Shown: positions 1 through 14,000, counted from the stretch's first letter. The stretch is 64,000 bases of DNA from Apostichopus japonicus (GCF_037975245.1 NC_092575.1:821001-885000); one strand, 5' to 3'. Notes: a model not told the origin generated them from the sequence alone. Made by a program: numbers and translations.

Positions 1-3000
1 AACATTTATATTTTGTAATATACCACAGAAGAGAGGGTTTCCAGTGAGTACAAAATGTTCTTTTGTACAACCTTAAAGGTGGTCTGTGGAGGCCCCAAAT
101 TATAACATGCTATAATTGCTAGAAGTTTTCAAAAAGTCCTTTTTTGGAGGTCATTACTTTCTAAATTGTTCTCAGACATTTTTAAGGAACACACAAGATG
201 ACTGAATGTCCAAGTGAGGAAAAAAGGTGTGTATAACTAATATGCTGAAAATAAGGTAGATTAGATCAATTGTCATGAGCACTGTTGCATTTGACACAAG
301 TCAGGATGTACTTCTGTGGGCTGCATTATGAGGAAAAACAGTCACTTTGAAAGGTCAACCCTTCTCTATTTATTGAAATGAATACAAATGTGTGAGTTGC
401 AGGGGAGGGGGGGGGGGCTGGAGGGGGAGCAGAAAGGACAATTTGATTGTTGGGGAGGGGGAAATTTGACAGAATTGCTTTCCTATTTTATTGGATATAA
501 AGTAAATAAGTTGTATGGGTGCATAGCTGGTGGAATTGTATTCCAGGTTTCAAGAAAGAGTCGTTTGCTCTTCTCAATCCAGTAAAATGTTGATGTTTTG
601 GAAAAATTGAAGATTCGGTGCTGGCGATGTGTTTTTTTTAGACTACTGCCATTTTTCAAGTTCCGTTTATAGCAATTTTGAGCTGGTGCAGGTGGTTAAA
701 GAAAAGAAAAGCAGTTAGTTTTTGTTTGTTTTGCATATGATGCTATGAGTAGAAAAGTTCTACTATTGAGTTAATTTGTCTCTCTAAAAATCATATTTTA
801 TTTTTGTTACTCTTCTGACTCTCACTAAGTGGTTGCCTAAGCTGTTTGTTTCATCTCTCAACGCAATTAATTTATATCATATTCTTTAACACAATACTCG
901 AGTGTATCTCCACCCTTGAACAGCTTCTAATCAAAAGTTTTATTTTTTTGTTACGATTCCAATACCCTTTCAAACTCTTATAATATCAAAGGAGATAAAT
1001 TATTTCATATTTATGAATGTAACCCTTTTATTTATTTATTTTGGTTATAATTGTATTTTCTTTTTGTAACTTTCATTGTACTCTCTCAGAGAGTTACATC
1101 AGACTAGGTAGTATCTAGACCCATCGCTATCAATATCAAATTAACCTCTTGTAAGATGTTTGATTGATTCAATAAAATTGAGTTCTGAATAGTTTGAATT
1201 TTGGACTTCATTTCCACCAGTGCAACTTGTTACTGCAGCAAAATATTCCAACCTGACAAAAGGAGGGAACAGTCTTCAACATGTGGTATTGCGTGCTGCT
1301 GGCTTCACTCTGGTTGATGGAGTGACATAGGCAACAAGGAAGCGCTTGAAATTATTCTAAGGAACAATGCAATTTCCCCAGACTGTTTTAGGTATGGAAG
1401 CCAGGAACCTTTATCGCAGGGCTCTAGGCAAAAACGTATTTCTTTCCTTGAATAAGAGGTGTGGCTGTGGGGTGTTTGAATGAGACTCCCATATATCAGG
1501 GTTGCCCCAAAGAAAAAAATCAAAGTATAGATGTTCAATGGTGCATTTCTAAGGCACATTTGGACTCAAAATTAGGTCTATAATTAGACTGAAACGCTAC
1601 CTTAAGGTTAAACAGCTCCCTCTGGACTTACGAATGGTAGAGGGCACGGCCTTTGTATATACTGGACCAGACTCTGTAACAGACCTGACTTTATCATACT
1701 TGACAGCTTGTTGAATAGTGACACACCCTTTTGGAGAAGGACAAAAGAAGTTGTGTCCCTCGTTAAATTGCTAAACTGTTTTGAAAATTGTTTGAATGTG
1801 TTTGAAAGAATGACTTTAGGCAGAATGTTAGTATTGATACGTTGTAGTAACCATTGCTTATAAACGCTCAAAAGGGAATTAACCAAAACATATTCTTTTA
1901 AAGTCATATTAACAACAGAACGCCTAAAAGTGTGATTTACATTGGTCAGTTTATTCCACACATCAAAGTATTTGTTTCATAAATACTACATTATATCATA
2001 TCTACAAATATTTAATGACCTACTTTGTAGCTTAAAAAAAAAAAATCCTTTTTTATTTCTTAACATCAAATGTTCCTTTTCATAAACTATTTATGAATAC
2101 AATAATAAGCAATATTTTCAGATCTGTGACCACTTAAGCTAAATTTCTCTAATATATCTATAAATATATTCTATTTTTATTTTTAAACATAACCTTCAAA
2201 TTTACGGAGCATTTTCCATCCCCTCACTGTAACCACTTCAGGCAACACAAAGCACCTCAAAGCACATGACTCTATACCTTTAATTCTTACCTAAGCAACT
2301 AACACATCATAAAATCATCATAATGAGGTGTAGAAAGTCCATAGCATTCTGTAAAGTACACACGTATTTGGGCTCTGGCTTCATGTTTGGCAACTATAAA
2401 CGAGAAAATTGAATATTGATCTATCTTCTTATGGGAGAATGAGAGTCTGAGAAGTTGTGTGGCCGGCCAATCAGATTTGTGGAAGAAGAACCCCTTGCTT
2501 GTGTTGTCTTTGTGGAAGAATGGACTGCGATAATGCAATTTCTTGAGTCTTGAAATGATATTCACAAAAATTGGTTGGTGTAAAGCAAATTTTTTATACA
2601 TGGTACTGGACAAATATGTAATAGTTGTAACTATACATCAGACACTTATTCTCCCTTAAATGTAACAATGCAATAAGGTTAACTAATGTTGCATAAATAT
2701 GTATTCCTTAGGACAAGTAAAATTCTAAGGTTTGTTTTGTTTTTGCAAAACATAAATATGCTCTTTTTAATAACCTTCAATTTGGAAATTCTTTGTTTTT
2801 TTTAGATATTTGGTTTTGGAAATATATTCCACGTGGAATGTTTGAAAATGAAACTACACTGCTTCATATTTGTTTTTCCTTAAATAAATGGTTACTTAAT
2901 AAAAAAAAATTAAATTAAAACTAATAATGAAAATGGCTCGTTTATTCAGCTGTAATTTTAGAGTCACTCTGCTGTTGTCAGTTCCATAAATACAGTAGAA

Positions 3001-3688
3001 ATGTCATCTATATGACAATGCCAACCTATAAAGATTAGGCTGTCACATCTAATAATAACATTTTCAAAATCTACTTCTGGAAAATCTCTCTAAAGGCACT
3101 TTTGATTTATACACTGCGGATCCAATGCAATTTGAATATCACCTTAGAAAATATCTTTTCCATCAACTTTTTGCTTTAAATTGGTAATAACTGGTTCTGT
3201 ACTCAAACAAACCTCAGAATTTAAAAAAAAAACATCTCCATGTATTGTAATTAATCTCTAGGTTCAATGTGATTAATGTTATGAATAGAGGCAAGGGATC
3301 AGGATAATCCTTTAATCAAATTTAGACCTCTATGAAGAGATCTCTGAAGTGCATTTTGAAAGAAAATCCAATGTTTTATACAGGTTGATGTCTTTTAAGG
3401 TGCCATTAACTTAACAAACATAACTACGATTCAAATATTCGAACCTTTACCAGGATTGTATTCAAAAAATACTGAGACACTTGTATACAAATCATTGTGT
3501 AGTTGTATAGTTTGTGACTTATCTAAAAAGCTGTAATACCAATACCAAAAATACTGAGACACTCATATACAAATTCATTGTGTAGTTGTATAGTTTGTGA
3601 CTTATCTAAAAAGCTGTAATACCAAACAGTGGACACTGGACAAACTGGAAAGGTAGATGTGTAATAGCAGACTCAGTAAAACGGATAC
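1..3688. other. Intergenic or flanking DNA, no gene recognised
   Basis: Only short open frames with no recognisable domains are present. A plus-strand AATAAA at 1171-1176 could be the polyadenylation signal of a gene lying left of the window, but no coding exon is seen before it. The two minus-strand open frames near 1305-1559 and 1608-1961 match no family I know. A minus-strand AATAAA (TTTATT at 2941-2946) lies about 740 bp beyond the stop of the PhnD-like gene and is a possible end of its 3' UTR. Confidence 0.4.
3465..3627. repeat. Two-copy tandem duplication of about 80 bp
   Basis: A segment containing AATACTGAGACAC and then TTGTGTAGTTGTATAG and TTATCTAAAAAGCTG occurs twice back to back with few differences. 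It lies just downstream of the PhnD-like gene stop codon, so it is probably in its 3' UTR or flank. Confidence 0.8.
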
Positions 3689-6600
3689 TTAATAATATAC
3701 AGCAGACTCCAGCCTCATCTCGGACACACCTTTCCGGACTTCCTCGTCTCTGCTGTAATCTTCAATGCCGATTGGAAGGAATTTGATCAGGTTAAATTTG
3801 CTAAATTGAGGGCACCATTCAGGGTCAGAATGCATGTTGAGTAGGCATTCCGAAATATCACGCTGTAAATCACCTGAGTCAGCAAAAATAGACAAATGAA
3901 AGACCAGAATACATGATGTATTATGTACAACTATACTGTTTTATGACTGAAAACATTAAAAATATTGTAGCAGAATGTCTTACTTGCATAGATATCTAAG
4001 ATATACATAATCTAAAATGCACATTAATCTAAGATATACTTTGGACTACTACAGGGAGTCCTCAGTAGTCAAGTATAATTATCTTGGTACTCACTTGATA
4101 ACCTACAGTACATTAGCAGTGAGGACCTTTGGACTACTGTAAGGGGGGTCCTCATTAGTCAAGTACAATTATCTTGGTACTCACTTGATAACCTACAGAA
4201 GCAGTGAGGACCTTTGGACTACTGTAAGGGGGGTCCTCATTAGTCAAGTACAATTATCTTGGTACTCACTTGATAACCTACAGAAGCAGTGAGGACCTTT
4301 GGACTACCGTAGGGGGTCCTCATTAGTCAAGTATAATTATCTTGGTACACACTTGATATCCTAGCAGTGATGTGCTTTGGACTACTGTAGGGGGGGGGGG
4401 GGTCCTCATTAGTCAAGTATAATTATCTTGGTACTCACTTGATATCCTAGCAGTGATGTGCTTTGGACTACTGTAGGGGGGTCCTCATTAGTCAAGTATA
4501 ATTATCTTGGTACTCACTTGATAACCTACAGTAGCAGTGAAGACCTTTGGACTACTGTAGGGGGGTCCTCATTAGTCAAGTATAATTATCTTGGTAATCA
4601 CTTGATATCCTAGCAGTGAGGACCATTGGACTACTGTAGGGGGTCCTCAATAGTCGAGTATAATTATCTTGGTACTCACTTGATAACCTACAGTAGCAGT
4701 GAGGCCCTTTGGACTACTGTAGGGGGGTCCTCATTAGTCGATTATAATTATCTTGGTACTCACTTGATATCCCAACAGTGAGGACCTTTGGACTACAGTA
4801 GGGGGGTCCTAATAAGTCGAGTATAATAATCTTGGTACTCACTTGATATCGTAACAGTGAGGAACTTTGAACTACTCCAGGGGGGGGGGGGTCCTCATTA
4901 GTCGAGTATAATAATCTTGGTACTCACTTGATATCTTAGCAAAGAGGACCTTTGGAACACTTTGAACTACTTCAGGGGGGGGGGGGGTCCTCATTAGTTG
5001 AGTGTAATAATCTTGGTACTCACTTCATATCTTAGCAAAGAGGACCTTTGGACTACTGTAGGGTAGTATAATTATCTTGGTACTCACTTGATAACCTAGT
5101 ATTGATGACCATGGGATGTACTGTGATTGGTCCCCATGACTTGAGGATAACTATTTTGTCTCTTATTTCTGAATTCATCTTCTTCTGTATGCCAAGTACG
5201 ATGGAGTCCACTGCTGCACCGTCCACTGTATGGTCTAACACCATCTCTATAGACTTTGTATGTGACCCTGGATGTAACAACCATAAGTTATATTATCAGT
5301 TACTTACTTAACTGACGCAGCCACTACTTGGGCTATCCATGTGGTGGCTTATGGTAATGGATCGGTACGACAAGGGTCAATGTTGAAGGAATATTACCAA
5401 GGTGTAGGGTAGGGGAAGGACTGTCTATGGTTACATCACTGGACAGTTCGATAAATTAATGTTGAAATGTGTGATTTTGTTCAGCCAGTATTACACTTGA
5501 ATATGCCAACCAAGATATCTCTAAACATCTCCATACACTGTGTGTAATGTGTGACTGATTTGAGCCATCGCAGTCATTTTGAAAAGACATGTCTTAAGGA
5601 TACGGAAGCATTTTTAACCAAACCATTCCATAGTCAAACATTAGAGACACACGGAAGATTTGCACCTAGAAGAATGACGATAATATAAACAAAAAATTCA
5701 AAAGGCTCACCAGTTTCAAAAATCTTTGTGAAATAGTTTGCATTTTGTCCCATTTTCTTGAGCTCATAAAGCGGCCTGAAGTAGCTACTGACTGAGGTTT
5801 TGCTGCTGAAAGCCCATTTTGCTCCATGCAGATAATGGAACTCTTTATATTTGTCTCTAAAAGGATTTTAAATATACAAATGTGTAAATTAATTATATAG
5901 AAAGAACTTTTAATTTTTGTTTTACTTCATCAATTATCGTAAAAGGTACGTCACAGACATGGTTCTATCACACTTCAAAGCAGTGGCAAAAAAAACATAC
6001 TAACAAATTCAAGCTCTCCCAGTAACAATACCATCCCCACAGTGGGAACGATCCATATTAATCATATCACTAAATGCTGAAATAGAAATTTGGTTCCACC
6101 TCCTGCAGTAAATCAATACGGAGACAGTTGGAACAGTTGACTGTGCTAAACTGGAAGACATAAATACATTAATATCATGGATGGTTCAGTCACATCAAAG
6201 CATCCATATGATTCCAGCTACAGTACCAAACCCTTACTACATCTTTATCTACAGTTCAGTATCCGAGCAGACAAGATTGCAGTAAAGAGCCTTGAGGTAG
6301 ATACTTACCTATTATCTTTATGGATGATCACATCTGAAAAGTATACAGGCCTGTTGTTTGCTCCGGGATGTGCAAAGAATGTAGCTGCTGGGATTAGATT
6401 AACAAACCCCTTTGCCTTCTGAAATAAATTGTCTAGTTCTGTACTTGATAAGATTGCTGTCAAGAAAAGTGGGTAAAATGGGCAAACGTATATAACATAT
6501 TTTTGATCAATTATGTAGCTGAAATGGGTAAACTGATGCAATGTTATACCACTATTTACAATGCTGAGAACAATTCTGAATAACCTCAAGAAGAAACTCT

Positions 6601-6950
6601 CCAAACCCCCCCATCCCCCCACCCCACGAAATAACTTTTTAAACTTATCAAACGTAACTTTTACCAGTTGATTAACCGTAAGCATTACTCTTAGAAGTAG
6701 TAGTGTTCATGAACATCAAATTCATACCAATATCAGCTTCATTAGCAGAGAAAGGGTCAGGACGATCTGCAAGTGGGCCACTGGATCTTGTTTCCACCAT
6801 CAAATAAATATGTCGATTGAGCTTAGTTTCCAAGTATTGTACGAGTAAAGTGAAATATTCAGTTGGCATGCTCGGTGTGAGGTATGTTAACAGTCTTAAG
6901 CTTCCCTCCTCCATTGGCTTTTCCTTCCTTATGATGAGGTCATCGCCCAT
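3689..6950 (-). CDS. PhnD-like periplasmic-binding-fold protein (phosphonate-bd family), 5 exons
   Basis: Modelled exons are 6728-6950, 6309-6456, 5711-5856, 5088-5267 and 3689-3873, all GT-AG with matching phases, giving 293 residues. The protein has the hallmarks of the phosphate/phosphonate ABC-transporter substrate-binding family (PhnD, type-2 periplasmic-binding fold). These are an N-terminal LRLLTYLTP strand, an NEADIAILS segment, then PVYFSDVIIHKD, the lobe-crossing AKWAFSSKTSVSSYF (bacterial counterpart DPNSTSGF), GSHTKSIEMVL, DGAAVDS and WGP. The bacterial proteins carry signal peptides and feed ABC importers. This one starts MGDDLIIRKE with no signal peptide, so it is probably cytosolic. 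Ligand and function are unknown. The start is the first Met in frame before the first conserved strand; a 5' UTR exon further upstream is possible. Family assignment is confident, biological role is not. Confidence 0.82.
4030..5100. repeat. Intronic minisatellite, about 13 units of about 84 bp, containing a splice-donor copy per unit
   Basis: Units share CTTTGGACTACTGTAGG, a variable poly-G run, TCCTCATTAGTCAAG and ATCTTGGTACTCACTTGATA. The right-most unit (about 5041-5100) overlaps the end of exon 4 of the PhnD-like gene. Its ACTCAC (5082-5087) is the minus-strand GTGAGT donor of that exon. Most other units keep the same ACTCAC. G runs vary from about 5 to 14. Confidence 0.93.
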
Positions 6951-9900
6951 CTTGTTTTAATTTCAGGTTTGACCAAAATGCTCTGAGAAAAATATGAGAT
7001 ATGAATAATGAACACATATTGCTCTTAAAACTTTGTCTTAATTATTCAGTGGGCTAACAAGGTCTAAGATAAAGGAGAACAAAATACCTTTGATCTAACT
7101 TCCAGATTGTTTGTTGTTGAGATACAAAACTTTGGAACTGATTTTATTTGGAGAAGTAAATTATGCAGCAAGCTATGGAATTTGAATCAATGTGCCCTAT
7201 TTTGTAAGAGCATATGTTTAAATCACATAATTTGTTCACCCCTTTAAGTAATATACTTGCAACTAAATTAACACTAAATATCCAACTTGAATTACAGCAC
7301 ACTTTCTGCAGTTTACAAGATGGCCTTCTATATTTGTGATATAACTAGCTACTATGAATGATAACATGTATGCAAAACAGCTGACATTACCAAGTGAAAA
7401 ATTTTGGCCACATAGTTACTGTACAAAAAAAAGGGATTATACTGCTTCTGTAAACCTGGTCAGAGAATATGACTATAAGTATTACTACAGAATGAGGTGC
7501 ATTTCCCAAAACTAGTTACATATTTTATTATGCATACATGCATCATTGTGATGTAGGCCTAGGCTAGTACATAAAGTTCTGCACAAAAATATGCACGTGT
7601 CTGCAGTACAATTTTATTTATATTTGACTACACTACCCTCAGACTTCTATGAAGTTTAACTCTATGACTATGGCTAGGCCGAGGAGTAGGCTAGGCCTCA
7701 CTCATAGTAAGCCGTTGCCTGCTACCTTAGCCTGTTGATCATCTAATAGTAACAGTAACATTTTGCCAACTTAGTTTGGTAGATTACGAATAACATTAGA
7801 CACCTATATATCCGAAAGCTTTCTGTATACTCCGATATGGCGATACCCGATGACGACTGACGGAAAACCTGTTAACATGCTGAATCGACTAAATAGCTGC
7901 GAGATGCGTTTCAGTAGAAGACATTTAGGTGTTAACTACAAATGTCAGAACTTCCATGAAAATTTCCAACGCACGTTACTGTATGTAATGACCGACGGTA
8001 GCAGTCCCTGGTTCAAAATATTGCGCAATTATCTCAGTATGCGCAGGTGTACTGTGGATTAGTGTCCACTGAACATCTCCGACAATGTCTATAAATATTA
8101 AGATAGAAACCTGACAGGACATTCAACGTTCATTTTTCATATCTCTTTGGAACACCAAGTCCAAGAAGTATTGGAATAGTGGTAACAGTAAAGTATATCG
8201 ATTGTTACAACTTAGAATGTGTTAAGATAAAGGTGCGCTCCAAGGCCACCGTAGCAATAAATGACACCTGTACCACCTACCGTCACTTCTCATGCGTTTT
8301 ACGCATGACATTGGTTTTTACCTCCATGTTTCAACTAATCAAACAATGCAATTTACAAGACCATGCATATGGTAATGGCTGTATCTAATGACATTTGCAA
8401 ATATAGGAGTCCGTTTTATGCACGTGACTGTACGTACTGTATAAGTGCGTCAGTGGAATTTTAGCTAAGAGTTATGCTAAGTCTGCGGTCATATATTATA
8501 TTATTCCTAAATATTCATCTTCAGTCAAATTATGCTTACATATATGGTTCTTTCATGACTCGCCCCAAACCGCGTGTCGCGCTCTTACAAAGTTAACTGC
8601 CGGTGGTTGCTAGTGAAGTTTTCTTCTTGTCGCTAAGAAATGCAGACAATAAATGAAACGTGATACCTTGTTCTTTTATCTAGACCTGAGATGTCCATCG
8701 CTGCTATGTAGTGTTATTGGTATTGATCGTAGCTGTATTGATTGTACACTAGTGTCTAATTACCGACGGTAGCAAGCTGTGTGTACTTTTTGGGATCGGT
8801 GGTGTTGTCTTACACTTCTGGTACACCTCATTGGAAACTAGGTCAGATAACCGGCATGAGACGTTTCTTTGTGCGCGAGGCCTCACACCCTTTAATGGAG
8901 AAATTCACTTTTATCGCGGACTTTGTGAATTGTGGATTGGTCCTGCCAGTGTTATCCCAACTTGTTGCAAGCCTCGGAAAAGGAAGGGAAGGGTAAAACC
9001 TTTAATAGGGAAAGGGCAGGGAATGAACCAATGGGGAAGGATAAATGGAAGTATCTCAACACATTGACAATATGTGAGGAGAACTCAGAAGGCATGGGAA
9101 GACTAGATGTACACCAGGCTGTAAGGAGCACAAAATCGATATCACCCCCTCTATTAGTGAACTATAAGAAAATGAAGATCAGATGAAGGACTTCTGATGG
9201 AATTTATTCAAGAAGCAATGGAAATAGCATTGACTTGGTGCACATTATACCATACATGATCTTAACATAGAAAAGGAACATAAAATCCTTTACAAAATTC
9301 ATGTATCAGAATGAATATACTCTATATATTTGTCACACCGACTTAATAACCGGAAAAAGTCATACAAAATGTAACAGGTGTGTTTTCCAGCTGGTCATAT
9401 CCATGGCTTATCTCCTTATCTCATATGACTAAATAGTTTAAGTCAATAACTTTCTCCAGAATTCATCTCTCTTTACTGACAATCCATAAGAATTTCAAGT
9501 CTTTTCTAGTACATACAGGGATAAGTTTTTTCAAAGATCATTTATTTCTTCATGCTACAGCAGGACAATGTAATTAAACTCACAAATTGTTTAATGAATC
9601 AGGTTGTTAAAGATGTGTTCAAATGGAAATGCTCTTTCTTTGATCAATAGCAAAGTTGAGATGCTAAAATGACATTATTTTGCTGCCATGTGTGAATAAA
9701 AATATACAGATATAGATGATGATAGCAGTGTTTGACCATCCTCTAAGCCCCCTGATGAAACAATTGTTTTATCTTCTCCTCCTTTATTTCTTACTTCAAA
9801 CCCCAAAACCTTCATTACAAATTCATTGTCTTCCTTAAGTACAAACAGAATTTCAGAAGTAACAACAAGTAGGCAGAGTCATCCAGCATTCACAGGTTAT

Positions 9901-11041
9901 GTATCACAGAAAACTAGGCCTAACAGATGTATCACAGAAATACAAAACTTAGGCTAACAGCCTAACATATTGATTTATTGTTACAGACTCAAATAAGTAA
10001 ACAAAGTCTACAGGTCTGTTTTTGTTTTTAACACAAACATCATACTCGAAATGAAAATGATGACAATGGGTTTTCACATCATATCAACAACTCCATGAAT
10101 TTTTCTGTTCAAGGATCTGTTTAAATAGCAGATTAATGATGCGATCGAGTCGATTTTTAAGAAATATAGCAAGCTGACACATGACTCAATGTTATTAATT
10201 GAGATGCTATCACAGTATTTACAGTACACTCTCAGTATACCTAGGAATGTATACAGGAAGCTCAAACATCTCTGGCAGTACAAGGAATGATATCATCTCA
10301 AATTGTGGAGGGATATCTGTTTTTTTTTAAAGGTGATATGTTTATTCATGTCCTGCTACCATTATAAACTTTTGAAGAGACAAACCAAGTTTGAAGAACT
10401 AATTTATCCCTACTGTAAAATCTTGCAAATGTCTCTAGAAGTCTTCGATTGTAAATTATACTCCTGTTTAAGATTCTATGCATGGCTATAAATCCACAGT
10501 TTTAGAAGTTTAATGCATAACCCACATATTTCATTTCTTCTCTGTTCTCAAAATATAAGTATCTTACTAGCATATTAAATGCAATTAAATTATTCAAGGG
10601 AATGCCACCTGATGTGATGAGTAAGCCAAAATCCATTTGGCAGTTCCTTCTTGCAAATATGGCTGGCTAGCAAAGAAACTATAAGGTGGACTATAATTTA
10701 TCTTAACAGTAAGGAATCCAAGTATGCAAAACAATCATATTTTCCTTTATGCATAGGCTTATAAAACTCTTTTCTTGGAAAACTTCACTCATGAAAGGAT
10801 TGCAGTTCTCCTCAGTTCTCTCCCCCACCCCCTCCCCACCTCTCCTTACTCTACCTCCCCCATACCAAATGGATCAAAGAACAAAAAAACATTAGAGCTG
10901 GTAGTGTCAGCATTGACACTAACATTTAGGTCACTAAGGAAAATGAATCACATAGAACACATTTAAAACTGAAGGATCCCCGGGGAAGAGGAACAGAGCT
11001 GGACGAGGTGGATGAAGATGGCTTGTCTTGAGATGTAGAAC
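6951..11041. other. Intergenic region between PhnD-like gene and AP beta gene
   Basis: No coding exon is recognised. About 7550-7735 is rich in TAGGCCTA/AGGCTAG motifs like those upstream of other genes here, consistent with the 5' flank of the PhnD-like gene. Three overlapping plus-strand open frames at 8781-9186 in different frames match nothing I recognise. A minus-strand AATAAA (TTTATT at 10340-10345) is a candidate polyadenylation signal for the AP beta transcript. Confidence 0.4.
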
Positions 11042-14000
11042 CTATCCATGGAGGATAAGCAAGAAGCTGTGATGAACACTCGCTGCGACATCTACCACTT
11101 TGGATTTGATCGCCAGCTGCACGAAGAAAAAAAACATGTTTTGCACTTGGTAAAGTATATGCAGACAGATACATTGCCAGTTTAGTGGAACTGGAGCTCT
11201 CTGCATCAGAATAGGAAACATATATAGGAGCATATACCATAGCCTACTGTGTTAGCATCAGGAGGAAGGGAAAAGGAAATTTCTCAAAAAACAGATAGCA
11301 ATCTGCGAGCTTTACGGTTGTTCCTTTTCACATTTTTCTATAACCCTGAACATTAGATTTTCAAGTTTTGAATATTGTTGATGAAAAGGTCTTTCACCCA
11401 TTATGGACATTTATCTATAAAGTTCATCCAAGCTTTACCTTTGAAGCTGTCATACTTACAAGGATTTAAACTTCTTTTTTTTTTAATCTCTATTGACCTC
11501 AAAAGACCTCCACAAAAATCAGTGTGGTTCTTGTAATAGAAGCTGGGGGTACACACCCTAAGTGCAAAGTTCATTCTAGCTTTACTCCATACAAATTAGT
11601 ACATTTACAAGATTTTTCAGATTTCCAATTCAACCGTCAGTTGAAGTACACATAATAAGAAAGATGTTTTTGAAATCTTGCATGGAATTGGTAAACAGCT
11701 GCTTTTAAAAATAAATAAAACTGCCAAATTTCATGCCACTTTTTCATGTCTCAGGGTTTCTTTACAACTTGGGCAGTCTGCCAACATGTTGCCATCAAAT
11801 TTTGGTAAAAGGACTCCATCAGTTACTAATCCAAAGGATGAAATCAACCCCATAATGAAAGGAGACTTACATTTAGCGTTGGGTTTCCTGGCTGCACCTT
11901 AAGCTCAGCTAGGATCTCAACGTTGTTGACCAGTTTCATGGATTGGTAGAGCATATCTTGGCCCTCAACGTGTCGCTTAGCAACCGTAAAGATGTTATTC
12001 TTGGCCAGCTTTTCTTGAATAGCATCTTGGAAGTTCGAGAGAGAGTAAATGAAAGTGAAATCTGAACTGTAGCACGAATTACAATAGCATTCCATAATAA
12101 GATTATGATATAATTATCAACTCAAATTAGCTCAACAGAGTTCAGATATGGTTGCCAAGTGATAAACACTGAGTACACTATATCTGACAGGAACAAATAT
12201 CATTGCGAATTAATTGTAATTGATCAGTCTGTAAAATCATGTACAACAATTTTATATGATATATTAAAAGGTTCATAGTATCCTACTTATATTGATTAGT
12301 GTGTGTCAGACTAGTGTCCAGCCACTTTGATTGATGAACCAATATTGTTATAATTTATAAATGATTCTTTCTCAATATCCACCAATAGGTAAACAATATT
12401 TGGCTAATGAATATTCAAGATCTGTGGGCTGATCAATATCAAATCTTTGATAGGAGAAGAGCTTCCTCGCATTAGCCTGAATTCAACATGTTGTGGACCA
12501 TCAATGAAATCACTGACCATCATTTGCAGCATGTTGAGTCTGACCGATGGGAAGGAAAACGGATTGTTACACAAAAGTGTTCCAATGAATACCTGATAAC
12601 TTCTCCATCTTCCTTGACAATCATATCAAACACTGACACACTCTCACATACAACGTATCATAACTTAGTATCATAACTTAGTATCATAACTAAAGTACTG
12701 TTCTACTTCAGTATTGCACACCCTCACACACATCATATCATAACTAAAGTACTGTTCTACTTCAGTATTGCACACTCTCACATACAACGTATCATAACCA
12801 AAGTACTGTTCTACTTCAGTACTGCACACCCTCACACACATCATATCATAACTTAAGTACTGTTGTACTTCAGTATTGCACACTCTCACACACAACGTAT
12901 CAAAACTTAAGTGCTGTTGTACTTCAGTATTGCACACTCTCACACACAACGTATCATAACTTAAGTGCTGTTGTACTTCAGTATTGCACACTCTCACACA
13001 CAACGTATCAAAACTTAAGTGCTGTTGTACTTCAGTATTGCACACTCTCACATACAACGTATCATAACTAAAGTACTGTTCTACTTCAGTACTGCACACC
13101 CTCACACACATCATATCATAACTTAAGTACTGTTGTACTTCAGTATTGCACACTCTCACACACAACGTATCAAAACTTAAGTGCTGTTGTACTTCAGTAT
13201 TGCACACTCTCACACACAACGTATCATAACTTAAGTGCTGTTGTACTTCAGTATTGCACACTCTCACACACAACGTTTCAAAACTTAAGTGCTGTTGTAC
13301 TTCAGTATTGCACACTCTCACACACAACGTATCATAACTTAAGTGCTGTTGTACTTCAGTATTGCACATTCTCACACACAACGTATCAAAACTTAAGTGC
13401 TGTTGTACTTCAGTATTGCACACTCTCACACACAACGTATCATAACTTAAGTGCTGTTGTACTTCAGTATTGCACACTCTCACACACATCGTATCATAAC
13501 TTAAGTGCTGTTGTACTTCAGTATTGCACACTCTCACACACAACTTATCATAACTAAAGTACTGTTGTATTTTGGTATTGCAAAGTATTACGAGAAATAA
13601 CAACTCGACAAACCTGTTGTAAGGTTGATGTTAGTCAACACAAATGCTGCCTCATTCTGGGAGGGAATGTCTTTCCAACTCTGCAAGAAGTATCTCTTGT
13701 CTGAAAACATTAAAAGGATTTGAAACATTGAAGAACATGAAAGTAACATAAACACATGGATTCAACTTAAGGAGACGAACTATGGCAAGATTTAATACTT
13801 AATTGAAATTACAGCATTGTTGGTTGGTGAACAGAAACAATCAATTTTTAAGAGATTTAGTATAAATGATTTTTTTTCTGTGTGTGGCTGTTTTGACTAG
13901 GAGGAGATGGTTTTTGAAAGATTTCACTGTTTGACCTCCCATGACCCCAAATGACTTTTGACTTCCATTTTGCTGATGAAATATTTACCCCTCTAATATA

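Noticed and set aside
8781-9186. Three overlapping plus-strand open frames of 71-84 codons
   Set aside because: They lie in different frames of the same DNA, have no recognisable domain, and no splice-supported continuation was found.
12671-13603. 310-codon minus-strand open frame
   Set aside because: It is the 54-bp minisatellite read in a stop-free frame. It lies wholly in an AP beta intron, needs a non-ATG start, and has no domain.
12632-13603. Regular repeat resembling a CRISPR array
   Set aside because: The units are contiguous with no unique spacers, and the DNA is animal nuclear sequence.
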